From: Scytalidium lignicola
Taxonomy: Eukaryota; Ascomycota; Leotiomycetes
NCBI GenBank assembly: GCA_002812745.2
Contig: NCSJ02000058.1
Location: forward strand, 62,001-126,000
Length of the DNA: 64,000 nt
Direction of reading: 5' to 3'
Both the position numbers and the translations under genes were made by a program. Every line of letters begins with the position of its first letter. Position 1 is the first letter of the stretch. Shown here piece by piece: positions 35,200-45,643 of this stretch. The notes beneath the pieces were generated by a model. The model did no database searches, had not been told where the DNA came from, and was given only the letters and a program-made list of their open reading frames with translations.

Positions 35200-36300
35200 T
35201 GACTGTATTATATACAGTTATTCTGTTGGTATTGACAATAAATCTACAACTGCAAGAGCTGTAGATAAAGGCAATTCAAATACTGAAGGCAACCTTTTAG
35301 TACTAGACTTAAGAAGTCTTTTCCCTTAACCTAAAGCACCTTTACCATGAATTATAAGTAGATCAAATACTTAAATTGGTAAAGGTTCTTAGACTATTTC
35401 AACTAACCTAGAGTAAAGCTAATGTAAATGAATATCTTGAATCCAAACTAATCTTCCATCTTTAATTCTCTCCTAAATTATATAGTAACAAGGAAAGTTA
35501 TGTAACTTCTAGATTGTATAATTGCATTCAAAGGTTAATAAGCTACTTTTTGGCAATTTACTTACTTTAAAATAAAGCTTTTGAAGTGTATAACCATAAA
35601 CTTAACCAATCAATTCAGCAAATCTAAGAAGATTCACATTATACTTTGGCCATAGTTAATCTTAAGCTACAACTTTAATAATTCCTTGTTATTAAGCATT
35701 CTAAAAGAGCTTTAAATGATCAAACATTCTATTCAGATCTTTAATTGATTATTATAACCATAACTTTAAAACACTATGATAACCTTCAATTGAAAAGGTA
35801 ATCAATACATTAAAATGAAAATGTTGATTAACTTAATATTATATTAATTTCTCTTTCCAAAGAATAAGCTATATATTCATTATATAACTAACAGTGTTAT
35901 AATTAAATTTCTTCAATTTATCAAAATTTTTAGTATAATCACACTTAATTCCAGAGTTAAAAACATTAACATAAACTTGTAAAAATATTTTAAATTAAAG
36001 ATAACACTTCTAAATTCTATCTTTCCCTTTAATTAAAGTTAAGAAATATTTCTTAGTTTTAACTAATATATTCATATTAACATGCTAATAACAAAGAATA
36101 TAAATAGATCTAAGGAATAATAAATTAATAACTTTAATTAAAGCTAATTCCTTATTAATAATTATAAAATATAATTGTTGAATTTGATGAAGTTATATTA
36201 TTCCTTAAAGATATTATTTAAATATGTTATTAGAAATTTAAGAACTAGAATAATTGAACTTTAGTACTATGCTAATACTAAAGCTTAATCTAATATCAAT
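35200..36300 (-). mobile_element. Decayed Mutator-like (MULE) transposase
   Basis: Read on the minus strand, broken frames give the order expected of fungal MULE transposases. First comes a SIEGYHSVLKLWL block (35796-35758), matching the family's VEG-HSVLK signature. A SWIM-type zinc-binding stretch follows at about 35532-35475 (TFECNYTI, then LHNFPCYYII with the Cys/His pattern eroded), then IKDGRLVWIQDIHLH. A Lys-rich tail (HGKGALG, GKRLLKSSTKRLPSVFELP) ends near 35240. Stops are frequent (TAA, TAG) and base composition is extremely AT-rich, as expected after repeat-induced point mutation. Ends and terminal repeats could not be located, so the limits are approximate. Confidence 0.6.
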
Positions 36301-37073
36301 AATAAAGTTGTACTTAGCATGTTGAACATGCTTAACTGTGATGTTGTAAGCAGGATATAAGCATGATGTAGTTACAGGACATAACAATAGTATCACAAGC
36401 CTCAACCATCAATAGAAGAACTAACAACACTAGAGTTATGAAGATAAGGAATACAGTTAAAGAGAAGTGACAGAGTAAGAGTCAAGCAACAATGAACATA
36501 AGGATTTATTATAATTTAACTGGCTAGTTGAGAAGAGAAACACATATAAAGTACTTTAGTTAGTGGAAAAAATTTTACACCTTAAATTCAAATATAAAAT
36601 AGTTACAAAGTAATCTAGTAATAATAACAATACATTAATTACTTATAAAAACTTAAAAGAAGTACTCATAAAAGTCATTCAACCTTAAGAGCATATATAA
36701 GCCTAGATAATAACCTTCCCAACAATAATAATATAATCTAATAACAAGTATACAAAGAACATATAACAAAGGACTTGTAAACTACTAACAAAAAGAGATT
36801 ACAAAATCATCATATATACTTTAAATATGCTATCAAAGCTCAAGAACTATAACTTATAAGATATAATAACAACAATTAATATAATCACATTCTTATAAGG
36901 TAATGTATATACAATAAAGCAACTACTTAACAATAATATAATAATAGTCTTTGAAGATAACCAGAAAGAATAGTATTTACTTAATATATAATAAGTTTAA
37001 AAGGTATTTGGAGAAGAAGTATGAATTGTCAGTAGCAAAGTTATTATATATACTAAGGGCATATCTGATTACT
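36301..37073. other. AT-rich region, no recognisable content
   Basis: Continuation of the AT-rich block. It probably belongs to the decayed elements on either side, but no protein fragment can be read from it. Confidence 0.45.
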
Positions 37074-37432
37074 TGTTACAAAACTACGCCATCCAGGTCA
37101 CTGGATAGCCAAGGGTAAGGTAGATGTTCAGGGACAACGGAAACGTGTAACACACAAGCAAGTTACTAGGTCAAAGGCAGGATACAGTAATGTATTTAGG
37201 TTGAACACGAGAAGTCTACTCTCATGTTCCTACAGTATGCTTATATAGATAATGAAATACCGTTGGACCCTTAGACCCCCAGGTCCCCAGGTCCTAAGCC
37301 CACGGACCCTGGACCCCCCAGGTCCCGGGTCCTTATCACATGACTGTCTAATTGTCAGGTTCTCTTGTACAACGTATCTGTACCGAGCCTCAGGCCTACA
37401 CCAATTAGCGTGTTACGGTAAAACCCGTAACA
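37074..37432. repeat. GC-rich LTR-like block inside AT-rich DNA
   Basis: Starts TGTTAC and ends GTAACA: the 5'-TG..CA-3' ends and short inverted termini of a solo LTR, 359 bp long. It has near-normal GC content, unlike both flanks, and a proline-codon-like C-rich patch at 37263-37335 where GGTCC and GGACC motifs repeat and could fold. I found no clear 5-bp target duplication (left TTACT, right AACAA). It abuts the 5' part of the Tc1-type transposase reading frame. Confidence 0.45.
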
Positions 37433-37436
37433 AACA

Positions 37437-38702
37437 ATCAATTGTATATATGCTAAAGCGATTGAACGTGGATTTGAACCAAATCAACTTCCATTAGTGA
37501 TTAAAGATAAGTATTTGGAAGATGCTCTACATTCTGGAAGACCTACCAAACAAACTCCTGAATTATTAGATAAAATTCAGTCTAAAGTGTGCTTTGATTG
37601 ATATGGAAGGGAAAAGTCATGTGTTAATATTGCTGAAAAACTTTAACAAGATAGAATAGATATTTCTGCAGCAACAGTATGAAGAACACTTAGAAAGGCA
37701 GGTTATAAGAAGACTAAACCTACTAGAAAGCCTAGGTTAACTAAGAAGATGATGAAGGAAAGATTAAAGTAATGTCTTGACCATAAAGATTGGACTTTAG
37801 AAGATTAGAAGAATGTTATCTGGTCTGATGAAATATTAGTAGTTCTCCTCCACCGTAGAGGAGGTTATAAGGTTTGAAGGAAAGCTGATGAAGTGCTTGT
37901 ACACAGTTACATTAGAGAAAGATAAAAAGGTTATTCTAAATTCATATTTTAGGGTTGTTTTTCATATAACAAAAAAGGCCCTTGCCATTGCTAGAAGCTT
38001 GAAACCAAAGAGAAGAAAGCTCAATCAAAGAAAGTACTTAAACAACTCAATGAAGTTCTTGAACCAATTATACAAGCTCAATAAGAGTTGAACACTGCTA
38101 TAGCAAGATTAAGATTAAGGAATAAAGGTAGAAGGAAGCCTCAATAGCATTAAAATCACAAAAATGGGAAATTGACACATGATAACAACAAAGGAGGAAT
38201 TGATTAGTATTGATATCAAACTCAAGTTATACTTTCAAAGCTTATTCCTTTTGCTTAAGAATGCAAAAAAGATAGGCTAGGAACCTTGGTTCAAGAAGAT
38301 AAAGCACCATCACACAATTTCCATGATCAACAACGTGTATATAACCTTTATCAAATTCAACGTCTATTTTGGTGTGGCAATTCCCCAGACTTGAATATGA
38401 TAAAGCCTTGTTGGTTTTGGATGAAATGCAGAATCACTGTTAAAGGAGCTCCTAAAAGTAGAGTCATAGCAATTCAAGCTTGGGAAAAGTATTGGAAAGA
38501 CCTTTCTCAATTGCAAATTCAAGCTTGGATTGAACGTATTCCTTTCCATATTCAGGAGGTTATTAGACTTGAAGGTAGGAATGATTATAAGGAAGGAAGA
38601 CCACAGCAATTCAAAAAAGGGGCAAAACAGGATACTCAGCAAAATGCAGGAGAGAGGCAAGAAGAGATTAGACTTATTGTAGTTTCTATGGGAGTTGGCT
38701 AG
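37437..38702 (+). mobile_element. Decayed Tc1/mariner-type transposase
   Basis: One reading frame from 37437 to about 37995 shows helix-turn-helix and DDE sequence (IYAKAIERGFEPNQLPL, SGRPTKQTPE, ISAATV-RTLRKAGYKKTKP, DWTLED-KNVIWSDE) broken by about nine stops. A second part, 38286-38702, is open and holds QEDKAPSHN, CGNSPDLNMIKPCWFWMK and ERIPFHIQEVIRLEGRN. All stops are explained by CAA to TAA, TGG to TAG/TGA or CGA to TGA, the transitions made by RIP. The third catalytic acid, normally Glu in the DLN-x-IE motif, reads Lys (GAG to AAG), so the element is dead. The extreme N-terminus is missing where the LTR-like block begins. Terminal inverted repeats not found. Confidence 0.8.
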
Positions 38703-40027
38703 AATTGACTGTTTTTGCATTGAGAATTTGGCACCCTGGTCACGTGACATGGGTCCCCTGTCTAGTGGATTTTTTAGCGCCGCGCTAGACATTACTTTTG
38801 CAGTCTTCCTCCGTACCAGGGCAGAACCATGCATAATGCGAGTGAGAGGGAGAATAGGGAACTTTTCCGGTTTGATATCGGTCCGGATGAGGTACGGAGG
38901 TAATAACTGATTATTGCTGTGCAGGCTGGAGCAATTTAAAAGAATTGTCTTGGAAAAGAAACCATCAAAAAGTAAATGGAGTACGTCGAAGTTGGTTGTC
39001 AGCCACAGCAGCACTCGTTGCATATATCACTTCATATGTCATCATTCTTCATCTGGCTTGTTTCTTTGAGATTTTAGCTAGGAATGATCCAGCTAGACCC
39101 GAACGATCTTCGTGGACAAGGCCATCGCTCATGCCCGTCATTTCTAGCCAATCCAGCCTACAACCGTAGCTGGGGACGAAAATTTAAGTTGCCGTGAATG
39201 AAGTCTAGTACGTACCTGCAAGCATCCAGGCGAAACTCTACTGCGCCCGAAAAACATTGATAAGTTCTCACGGAAGCTTTGGTGTTCGATTGTTGCATCC
39301 GCCGCGACATCGGGCCGTCGAGGATGCAATGGCTAGAAGTGCTGAAACTGCTGAGCAGCAGAGGAAGAAAAACTGCGGCATTATCGCCCTTTCTGCCACC
39401 GGAATGGCGAGAGAGACAGAACAGATAGACATATTGGGCGTCAACGTCAGCCCAAGAAGTCTTGGTCGGGCAGAATGCTGGTGGTACTAATTTGTGCGAG
39501 ACAAAAGCGCCTTATCGAATCTTGCGCCTTGCATCTCCCGCAGCCTTCATGAAGCCTAGCGTACTGCGAAAACGTGAAGAAGTGAAGCAGTGAAGCAGTG
39601 AAGGAAAGCATGTGCAAGGTACGTAAGTACCACCGTACCATCCCATACCTACAGTTACCAGCTCCATCGAGTTCCGAACTAACTGCCTCCTCGGACCTTT
39701 TCCCCCGCTGCCGCAGCAGAAGCATTTCGGTGGTCCAGACCATGAGCAGTTCTCATGGACCATCGCCAGAACCACCACCAAACAGAGGAGGGCTTGAAAT
39801 CTGCGTGCTCCATCGCCTGGCTGGGAATTACTGCATTAATCTTTTTTCCCTTTCACATCGCTTCGGCACCATGTTGACGTTTGAGTGACGGCCCTTTCCT
39901 CCTCCATTTTCCCGAAGCTCCAATCAAGAGGGCTTTCCTTCGAGGCAGCGTTGATTGGCCAAGCCTCTTACTCACCCAGTCGCACATCCCGGCTTGTTCT
40001 TTTGGGCTTTAATACTTGCGGGTGAGG

Positions 40028-40032
40028 AGGGG
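40028..40032 (+). promoter_or_regulatory. STRE-like AGGGG
   Basis: AGGGG occurs inside GAGGAGGGGCAG. This core is the stress-response element of Msn2/4-type activators and trehalose genes are classic targets in yeast. A five-base match is weak evidence on its own. Confidence 0.25.
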
Positions 40033-40560
40033 CAGCTCTGGGCTTTTGCACTCTGCCCACAGCAAATGGTTGCGCTGACGTACCTGACGTAATGGCCTGA
40101 CCAGAGTCTGGTTGCTGCCCACTGCCTGGTCCACACCGTTGTGCCCTAGTGCTTTCTCTACCAGTTGTTGGTCTGCTTGGGATACAAGTACTGTACCAGA
40201 GTACGTACCACGGAGGCTCTGAACTTCCCGCAGAACTGGTGAAGCCCGCGAGAAAGAGGTACCATGCTATGCTATGGTAGTATCGTACTTCGATGGGTCG
40301 GCGTTGTTGGTGCGGGAAGATCGCTGGATGCCCTGTGGCCTGTAGCCTGCCACCCCCCGTTGTTCGCTAACCCGACCGCCCACGCTTCCGCTTGCCCAGA
40401 TTGCCCAGATTGCCCCATGCCGTAGCCCATTTCAGGCCAGGCAGCTCCACCACCACGAGCATCATCGCCGCCCAGCAGCAGTCTGGCCCCTCCATCACTT
40501 CACCTAATAATTTGCTGCCCCAGTACTACTCTACCAACCATCTCCTATCCGTTGCTACAC

Positions 40561-40612
40561 CGTCAACTCTCCTGTTCGCTCCTAAACGTCAACTCTCCTG
40601 TTCGCTCCTAAA
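40561..40612 (+). repeat. 26-bp tandem duplication in the TPS2 leader
   Basis: CGTCAACTCTCCTGTTCGCT plus CCTAAA is present twice without a mismatch (40561-40586 and 40587-40612), followed by the first seven bases of a third copy. It lies about 220 nt before the start codon, in the probable 5' leader. Confidence 0.85.
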
Positions 40613-40828
40613 CGTCAACCTTCTCTTGCCTTCCGTACAAACCTCACTCGCACTCTTTTCTATTCTTCCTACAGTTCTTCTCACTTAGCCTACTACTTAG
40701 TCTATGTCGTCATCTGTTTAATTGTGCCCTACTCCTCCAGCATCTGTGCTTCGGCCGGCTGCTCAACCATCATCCCTTAGACACACTCAACCACTCTTCT
40801 GCTCAGCCCATCCTCATCTGCCCACCCA

Positions 40829-43795
40829 ATGGCTGCTGAATCACCAGATTCAATGCCTCAGGACCAGGAGCTGGACATTTCGCAGCTGGCGGTGACGCCC
40901 AGCATCCAGGGCGAGGAGCTCGACGACTCCTTCTCAACCGGCAGCCCAACTGACGCATCCTACTTTACTCAGAACATCCACAACGTACACTCGGCTCAGT
41001 CTCCCAGCGATGCGGCCTTTGGCGCAAGAACTCCGGAGGATATCTTGCGACGAATGAGTCTGGCTGTGAACGGGGGAAAGTTTAATCCCCTGGCCGACAT
41101 CGACCCCAGAGCTGCACATCCGTCCCTAGGACTGAGTGGCGGTGTGATTTCAGCCACCTTCTGTATTCCATATCAACTGGAGTACAGACATGGAGCTGAA
41201 TGGGTGAGTAAATTGCCCTTGAAAGTTTGCTGCTCTGACCTTCTCGCTGACTCGTGGTTGCACAGGGGCTTTCTCAACGGCGTGGCACCTCGGCTCTCTT
41301 TGACTCCTTTACCTATCTCTCCTCTGACAAGACGCCCTGGAATCATACCTTAGTTGGCTGGACCGGCGAAATCCAGGCCGCAGAGGATCTGACACCCCCT
41401 GACACACCCCCTATCACAGCGACGACGACAACGACGACGGCTCGCATACCCCCTCTCAACAAGAATTCAGCCCCAATTCCCGTTGATGCAAATGTTCGAC
41501 CTGCTACACCTCCACAAGCTGAAGGACTATGGATTGGAAAGGAGGATCAAGGCCAGCTGGAGAGGCAACTTGCACATGATAAAAACTGCAAAACGATCCC
41601 AGTATGGCTCTCGGATGATGATAATCATACGGACGGCGAGATATTACTGAAGGATCAGTCTCGATGGAGACGGTTTGCGGAACGGGAGCTCTTCACGTTG
41701 TTCCATTACAAGCAACATGAACCTACAAACGGTCGAGCAGAGTTAAAGGCATGGACCGATTACTACAGGATGAACCAGAGATTTGCGAACCGCATCCTGG
41801 AAATCTACAAGCCAGGCGACATCGTCATGATCCATGACTATCACCTTCTTCTCCTGCCCAGCATGCTTCGACAGCGGGTCCCGCATATGTACATTGGCTT
41901 CTTCCTGCACATACCATTCCCCAGCAGTGAATTTCTTCGATGTCTCCCTAGAAGAAAAGATGTCCTAGAGGGTGTTTTGGGTGCGAATCTCGTTGGCTTC
42001 CAATCATACAGCTACTCACGGCATTTTGTGTCCTGTTGTACGAGAATTCTGGGTTTTCCATCTGATGTAGCCGGTGTGGATGCATACGGTGCTAAGGTCG
42101 CTGTTGGCGTGTTTCCAATTGGCATTGATGCGGCTGGGGTGGAGAAGCTAGCGTTTGCCAGTGCAGTTGATCAACAGTTCAAAGCGCTCAAGGAAATGTA
42201 CGCAGGGAAGAAGATCATTGTTGGCCGTGACCGGTTAGACAGTGTGCGTGGAGTTGCGCAGAAGCTTATGGCATTCGAGAGGTTCCTGGATATGTATCCG
42301 GATTGGAGGGAAAGAGTTGTCTTGATCCAAGTTACGAGTCCTACGAGTGTGGAAGAGGAAAAGGAGGATTCAGGGAATAAGATTGCCAAGAACGTCTCCG
42401 AATTGGTGGCAAAGATCAATGGACTCTACGGCTCCCTGAGCTTCTCGCCTGTCCAACACTACCCCCAGTACATATCACAAGAAGAATACTACGCCTTGCT
42501 CCGAGCAGCAGATATTGGTCTCATCACTAGTGTCCGTGATGGAATGAATACAACGAGTCTAGAATATGTCGTTTGCCAAAGAGATGATCACGGGCCGCTG
42601 ATCTTATCCGAATTCTCAGGAACGGCCGGAAGTCTAAAGGATGCAATCCATATCAACCCTTGGGATCTGACTGGTGTTGCACAACAGATCGATCGTGCCT
42701 TGACTATGGGAGAACATATGAGGCTTGCCATGCATAACAATTTGTACCATCATGTAACACACCGGAATGTCCAATCCTGGTCAACAAACTTACTCAAGAG
42801 GTTACTTACGGTCCTCAGCTCTTCCAACAACCTAGTATCAACCCCTCTTCTGGACAGGACCGCTCTCCATGCCCAATACACCAAGGCTAAGAAACGACTC
42901 TTCATGTTTGATTACGACGGCACCCTAACCCCTATAGTGAAAGAACCTTCAGCTGCTATTCCATCCGAGCGGGTTATTCGGACACTCAAAGCATTAGCTT
43001 TGGATCACCGGAACGCAGTCTGGATAATCAGTGGACGTGACCAGGAATTCCTTAGCCAACATCTAGGTCATATCTCAGAGTTAGGATTTAGTGCTGAACA
43101 TGGTAGTTTCATGCGTCATCCTGGGTCGACGGAATGGGAGAATCTAGCTGAAATGTTCGATATGAGCTGGCAAAAGGAGGTAATGCACACGTTCCAAGAA
43201 TACACCACGAGGACTCCAGGTACGTTTTTTTACTCTCCTAACTAAATCCAAGTAACTGAACTAACTTCAACTCCACATAGGCTCTTTTATCGAACGTAAA
43301 CGCTGTGCTCTAACCTGGCATTACCGTGCCGCGGATCCCGAGCTCGGTGCTCATAGCGCGCTTGAATGCCAAAAGGAGCTTGAGAATACCGTGGGTAAAA
43401 AGTGGGATGTCGAGGTAATGACTGGAAAAGCCAACCTCGAAGTTCGCCCAACGTTTATCAACAAGGGAGAGATCGCAAAACGCCTCATCCAATCTTACCC
43501 TGCCGATGCCCCACCCGAGTTCATATTATGCTTGGGTGACGATTTCACTGACGAGGATATGTTCCGGGCGCTGAATGGCAGTGCTGGATTGAACCCAGAG
43601 TCCGTGTACACGGTTACCGTGGGTGCGAGTTCTAAGATGACGCTTGCACACTGGCACTTGCTGGACCCGGCGGATGTTGTTTCCTCGGTGGCTCTGCTGG
43701 TTGGTGGAAATGAGCCATCTGAGGATCAGGATGAAGGAGCCAGAAAGATTATGGATGGCCGAACTGCAGGAGATCTACCTGGTGGGAAGCTGTAA
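40829..43795 (+). CDS. TPS2: Trehalose-6-phosphate phosphatase (TPS2/OrlA type)
   Basis: Second enzyme of trehalose synthesis, removing phosphate from trehalose-6-phosphate in the cytosolic TPS complex. Exons 40829-41203, 41266-43219 and 43281-43795 give 947 residues, the usual length. The N-terminal 100 residues are low-complexity and regulatory-looking. A glycosyltransferase-20 domain follows (WTDYYRMNQRFANRI, IHDYHLLLLPSMLR, GFFLHIPFPSSEFLR, VRDGMNTTSLEYVVCQ), which in TPS2 proteins mainly has a structural role. The C-terminal HAD phosphatase domain has motif I DYDGTLTP from residue 674, SGRDQEFL, and the acidic motif LCLGDDFTDEDMFR. The gene is the first in the GC-normal part right of the transposon block. 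Confidence 0.95.
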
Positions 43796-45643
43796 GAATC
43801 CCTTCTTACCCCACTTTATTTCTGATCTTTTGATGAAGGCGGCATCGTGTAAAAGATTGCCGTGACTTGGATTATTTGTTATATTCATAGCAGTATGGGA
43901 CTTTTATTGTATGGACTCGGAGTGTTTAGGACCTTTGGGGGGAAATTTTTTAAGAATTTTTAAATCGATCAATTAAAGCGTGCTGAGGGAAAAGGCGAGG
44001 GGGGCGATTCATTCGAAAAGAAAGGCCAGTGTTTGATCATACACACTCAAACTATACGAAGGAACCTATAGAGAAAACATTCATGATTATTAGCATTATC
44101 ACTAGCATTGGTTATTTAATTTTTGAATATAAATAGTTTTATTTTCTGGCTTTAATTGTGGCACGGTCTTTGGTAGCACGATCGGTCGGTCGGTGGTCTC
44201 ATTTGATTTTGGTGAGAAGGAAATGTTAACTGAGGGCGTCTATTTAAAATGAGGAAGTGAGGATTGAGATATCACTGGTCTGTACCCGCTACGACGGGAG
44301 GTCTAGAACCAGCTCTCTCATCCGCGCGTCTGCGTCTGTCCGCGTAGTGCTTATATTAATACGATAGAGTTAAGTCTGGAGCAGGTCATTGGTTCCCAAG
44401 AGCTGACAGCTCCTAGCCACTCGGAAAAGTCGCCCATCTCCCGTCGGAACAAGAGTCGCGCGAGTTCTTCGCTGGCCAGGGGTTCAGTTGATGGCCGGGG
44501 GCCTGAGGTTTGAAGACCAAGCGACCAGCCAATCACATCGCTTGTCGCGTGTCGTAACGCGATACTTTCAGACGAGGCGAGTTGTTTAACCTTTCCCTTC
44601 TCCTCTTCTTAGGGTCCCTTTGGGTTTCTTGCAACCGCCGCCCCAAGTCCCGAGTCCCCGCCTTAATCTTTCGCCCTGTTTCGAAAGTCGCTGGCCGAGG
44701 CGCTGATGACTGGATTTCCATCGCGCGCTTGGTGTTGTGGCAGTGAAGCAGGGTCTATACCCGCATGGCCCTAGAGCCAAGAGCTAGAGTGCGAGTTATG
44801 AGGTATGAGCTGGTAAGCTGTGTTTCGCCTCATGGTCGACGATGGGAGGACCATCCGGTGTTTAAGGCTTCAAACTCTCGTTCTTGGTGAGAGCGGAATG
44901 GGGTCGATGATTCTTGACCCGTCGCTTGGGAGATTGAGTGTCGCGATGGTACATTTATCATGCAGGTTCCTGCCTCTACTCTCTTAAGGTTCTGGTTAAG
45001 CTGCGTTCGTTTTTCCTTCTTTCTTTTCTCAATAGTCACTTCTCAATCTCAATCTCACTCTCACTCTCATTCTTGTCCCCCCTCGTTCCGTTCTAGACTC
45101 ATACTAGCGTGTTATTCCTTGTTTGTTCGTTTCTCTCTGTTGTCATCGTGCGCTCATAATCTTTTTACTACATCTTCTACGTACCTCTTACTGTCGTTTT
45201 TCCCTTTTCCTTCTCTCGGATTCAAACCTATTCATTTTTGTTTTCGTCGTTTCGTTCCTTGTTCTAATACTCTTCGGTTTTTGAGTTCTTGTTTGATTCT
45301 TGAGAGGGAACAAAGGTAAAAGAACGGGTTCTTGAACAAAGTCCTTTGTTTTTTTTTTGTGCTGGTCTTTTGTTTCTTCTTCTCTGTGAATCAACCTGAA
45401 CAATATCCCCTTGTTATCCAGTGTTTTCTACACCATTCTGTTCGAGTTTTGAGCGAGCACTCGGGTCTCGCTTTACTGGGAAACTACTTATTACAAGTTC
45501 ACCTCATATTTTCTCGAGGCCTCTGGAAAGGCAAACCATACCTGGTCAACACCCACGTAAACGAACGCACGCAAGGATACAAATCACCTAATATTCTTTC
45601 CTTCTTCCTGAGTTCACGACGAAAAGTTACACGCGAATAAAAA
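43796..45643. other. Intergenic region and long pyrimidine-rich leader
   Basis: 1.85 kb after TPS2. From about 44980 to 45640 the plus strand is strongly pyrimidine-rich (TC tracts, a run of ten or more T near 45350), typical of a long leader for the following secreted-protein gene. No gene seen in 43796-44950. Confidence 0.5.

Larger units (their letters stand above)
38703..40828. promoter_or_regulatory. Long upstream region of the trehalose phosphatase gene
   Basis: Base composition returns to normal GC at about 38700. No gene seen in either strand. The last 450 nt before the ATG are pyrimidine-rich and likely a 5' leader. Contains a 26-nt tandem repeat and a stress-element-like AGGGG, listed separately. 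Confidence 0.5.

Noticed and set aside
38364..39023. 219-codon minus-strand frame
   Set aside because: Antisense to the Tc1 transposase C-terminus; a shadow of that frame.
39541..39605. Short direct repeat AAGCAGTG
   Set aside because: Two copies of eight bases are not enough to mean anything.
40392..40688. 98-codon frame just upstream of TPS2, considered as an upstream ORF
   Set aside because: It begins with TTG codons and has no ATG in a suitable position; composition is that of a pyrimidine-rich leader.
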